Below are positions 42,057 through 42,797 of a stretch of 42,797 nucleotides of DNA, piece by piece; the stretch's first letter is position 1; each line of letters starts with the position of its first letter. The notes under the pieces are model-generated. The model was given only the letters and a program-made list of their open reading frames with translations. It searched no databases and had not been told where the DNA came from. The position numbers were made by a program, and so were the translations under genes. The DNA comes from Chitinophagales bacterium (GTDB lineage: Bacteria > Bacteroidota > Bacteroidia > Chitinophagales > JADIYW01): positions 1 to 42,797 of the forward strand of contig JAIBAX010000040.1 in NCBI GenBank assembly GCA_019694955.1. Direction: 5' to 3'.

Positions 42057-42797
42057 TTTTATATTATTGCAAACAACACAATGTTTATCTTTTCATTTTC
42101 GTGGAGACACGAAAATTAGCAGAACTTTTTAGTTAGCAAATACGTTTTCTTTACGTAAAGTTATTTCATAACCAATGTCGCGAAGAATACGCTAAGTCCC
42201 GACCAATTCGTCGGGAACAAAGATTTTTTCTGCTCCCTACAATTGGTTGTGACTTACATTAACACTATGTTTCGACGGTCAAAACATTTTTAAAGTAAGT
42301 GTTCTACGCTGTCGAATTCAAGATTTTTTATTACATTTTTTTTGAGACACGAAAATAAGGAAGAGGTATGTTTCGAATTTTCAATTACTACACTGTAAAT
42401 AGCCAAACTTGTTTTACTTTTATCACGAAATATTTTATATGTCATTAAATCTATATTTAATTAAATTATAAAGTTAATTAAAATAATATAAAAATTTGTT
42501 TTACAAATACTTATATTTTATTAATTAAATTTAAACTAAATAATAAAAGTTATAAAAAAAATTAAATCTATTAATTATAATTATTATTAAAATAAATAAT
42601 TTAATTAAACAAAATATTTTAAAACAATATAAATCATTTAATTATAAATAATTATTAAATAAAAAATATAAATAAAAAAATAATACTTTTTGGGCTCATT
42701 ATATCGTTCATACAAACCGGGCATTGTAGTACACGACCGAAGTTGCAGTATTTAGGTGCCGCTATTCACTTTCCTTTATTTGGGGAGCAACTTCCTG
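42057..42797. other. Gene-free region: hairpins, A+T island, unidentified end
   Basis: No gene recognised. It contains a hairpin (42096-42115), a second inverted repeat (TCCCGAC 42197-42203 with GTCGGGA 42210-42216, followed by A- and T-rich sequence), and GAGACACGAAAAT, repeated at 42104 and near 42343. A nearly pure A/T stretch runs from ~42430 to ~42690. The last ~100 nt return to mixed composition; neither strand gives a protein I can name. Confidence 0.6.
42096..42115 (+). terminator. Hairpin after the carboxylase gene, possible terminator
   Basis: TTTTCGTG (42096-42103) and CACGAAAA (42108-42115) pair perfectly with a GAGA loop, 40 nt after the stop codon. The trailing sequence is TTAG rather than a T-run, so termination is uncertain. 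Confidence 0.4.

Noticed and set aside
42690-42797. Possible transposase or other gene end at the window edge
   Set aside because: About 100 bp of mixed composition gives no recognisable protein on either strand; too short to call.

Overview
The window is a low-GC bacterial chromosome segment from the Bacteroidota, most likely the Chitinophagales/Saprospirales/Sphingobacteriia side. Supporting signs are proteins with type IX secretion (T9SS) C-terminal sorting domains, FG-GAP repeat proteins, several perfect TAnnTTTG (-7) promoter boxes, few Shine-Dalgarno sites, and gene orders typical of the phylum: parA-parB-DUF5683-dapB-lepB, ftsX-DUF3098-uppP-truB-ribF, and divergent holA/HsdR_N.

Layout. 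1-3481 (minus): a large secreted FG-GAP protein running off the window edge, and next to it a 199-residue miniature relative that keeps the N-terminus and a T9SS tail but lacks the propeller. 3482-4828: gene-free, with hairpins, three tandem ~125-bp repeats and the promoter of the next operon. 4829-10830 (plus): metal-dependent hydrolase, ParA, ParB, DUF5683 protein, DapB, signal peptidase I and a small exported protein. 10902-12821 (minus): di-haem peroxidase. 12943-13797 (plus): lipoprotein with a strong terminator, followed by a duplicated 94-bp palindrome-rich element. 14189-17854 (plus): FtsX, DUF3098, UppP, TruB, RibF. 17922-21763: T9SS-tailed hydrolase, HolA, a PD-(D/E)XK protein and two tandem paralogous small proteins. 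22005-25544 (plus): SMC. 25799-32290: an RNA-repair island. 32383-37502 (plus): accessory genes (peroxidase lipoprotein, alpha/beta hydrolase, DUF1398, Fic plus beta-barrel pair, DKNYY protein). 37505-39916 (minus): ceramidase-like membrane hydrolase and GMC oxidoreductase. 40201-40297 (minus): SRP RNA. 40425-42056 (plus): acyl-CoA carboxylase beta subunit. 42057-42797: hairpins, an extreme A+T island and an unidentified end.

The most interesting system is 25799-32290. A Ro60-like TROVE/vWA protein is followed on the same strand by an array of repeated tRNA-like RNA elements. Then comes a tightly coupled run of a stand-alone LexA/S24-type serine peptidase, a T4 Rnl1-type RNA ligase, a YcgL-type nucleotidyltransferase and a T4 Pnkp-type kinase/phosphatase. 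A WYL-domain regulator is transcribed divergently, and a perfect 9-bp inverted repeat lies between the two transcripts. At least one array element has tRNA parts in permuted order (T-arm, loop-closed acceptor stem, D-arm) and can be closed by a 7-bp outer stem. That is the architecture expected of a bacterial Y RNA that mimics tRNA and binds a Ro60 homologue. I infer an inducible system in which Ro60 and Y-like RNAs handle damaged RNA, Pnkp heals the ends and the ligase seals them. The Ro60/Y RNA and end-healing/sealing families are individually known; the combination with a degenerate multi-copy array, a peptidase and a WYL switch is the part that may be undescribed.
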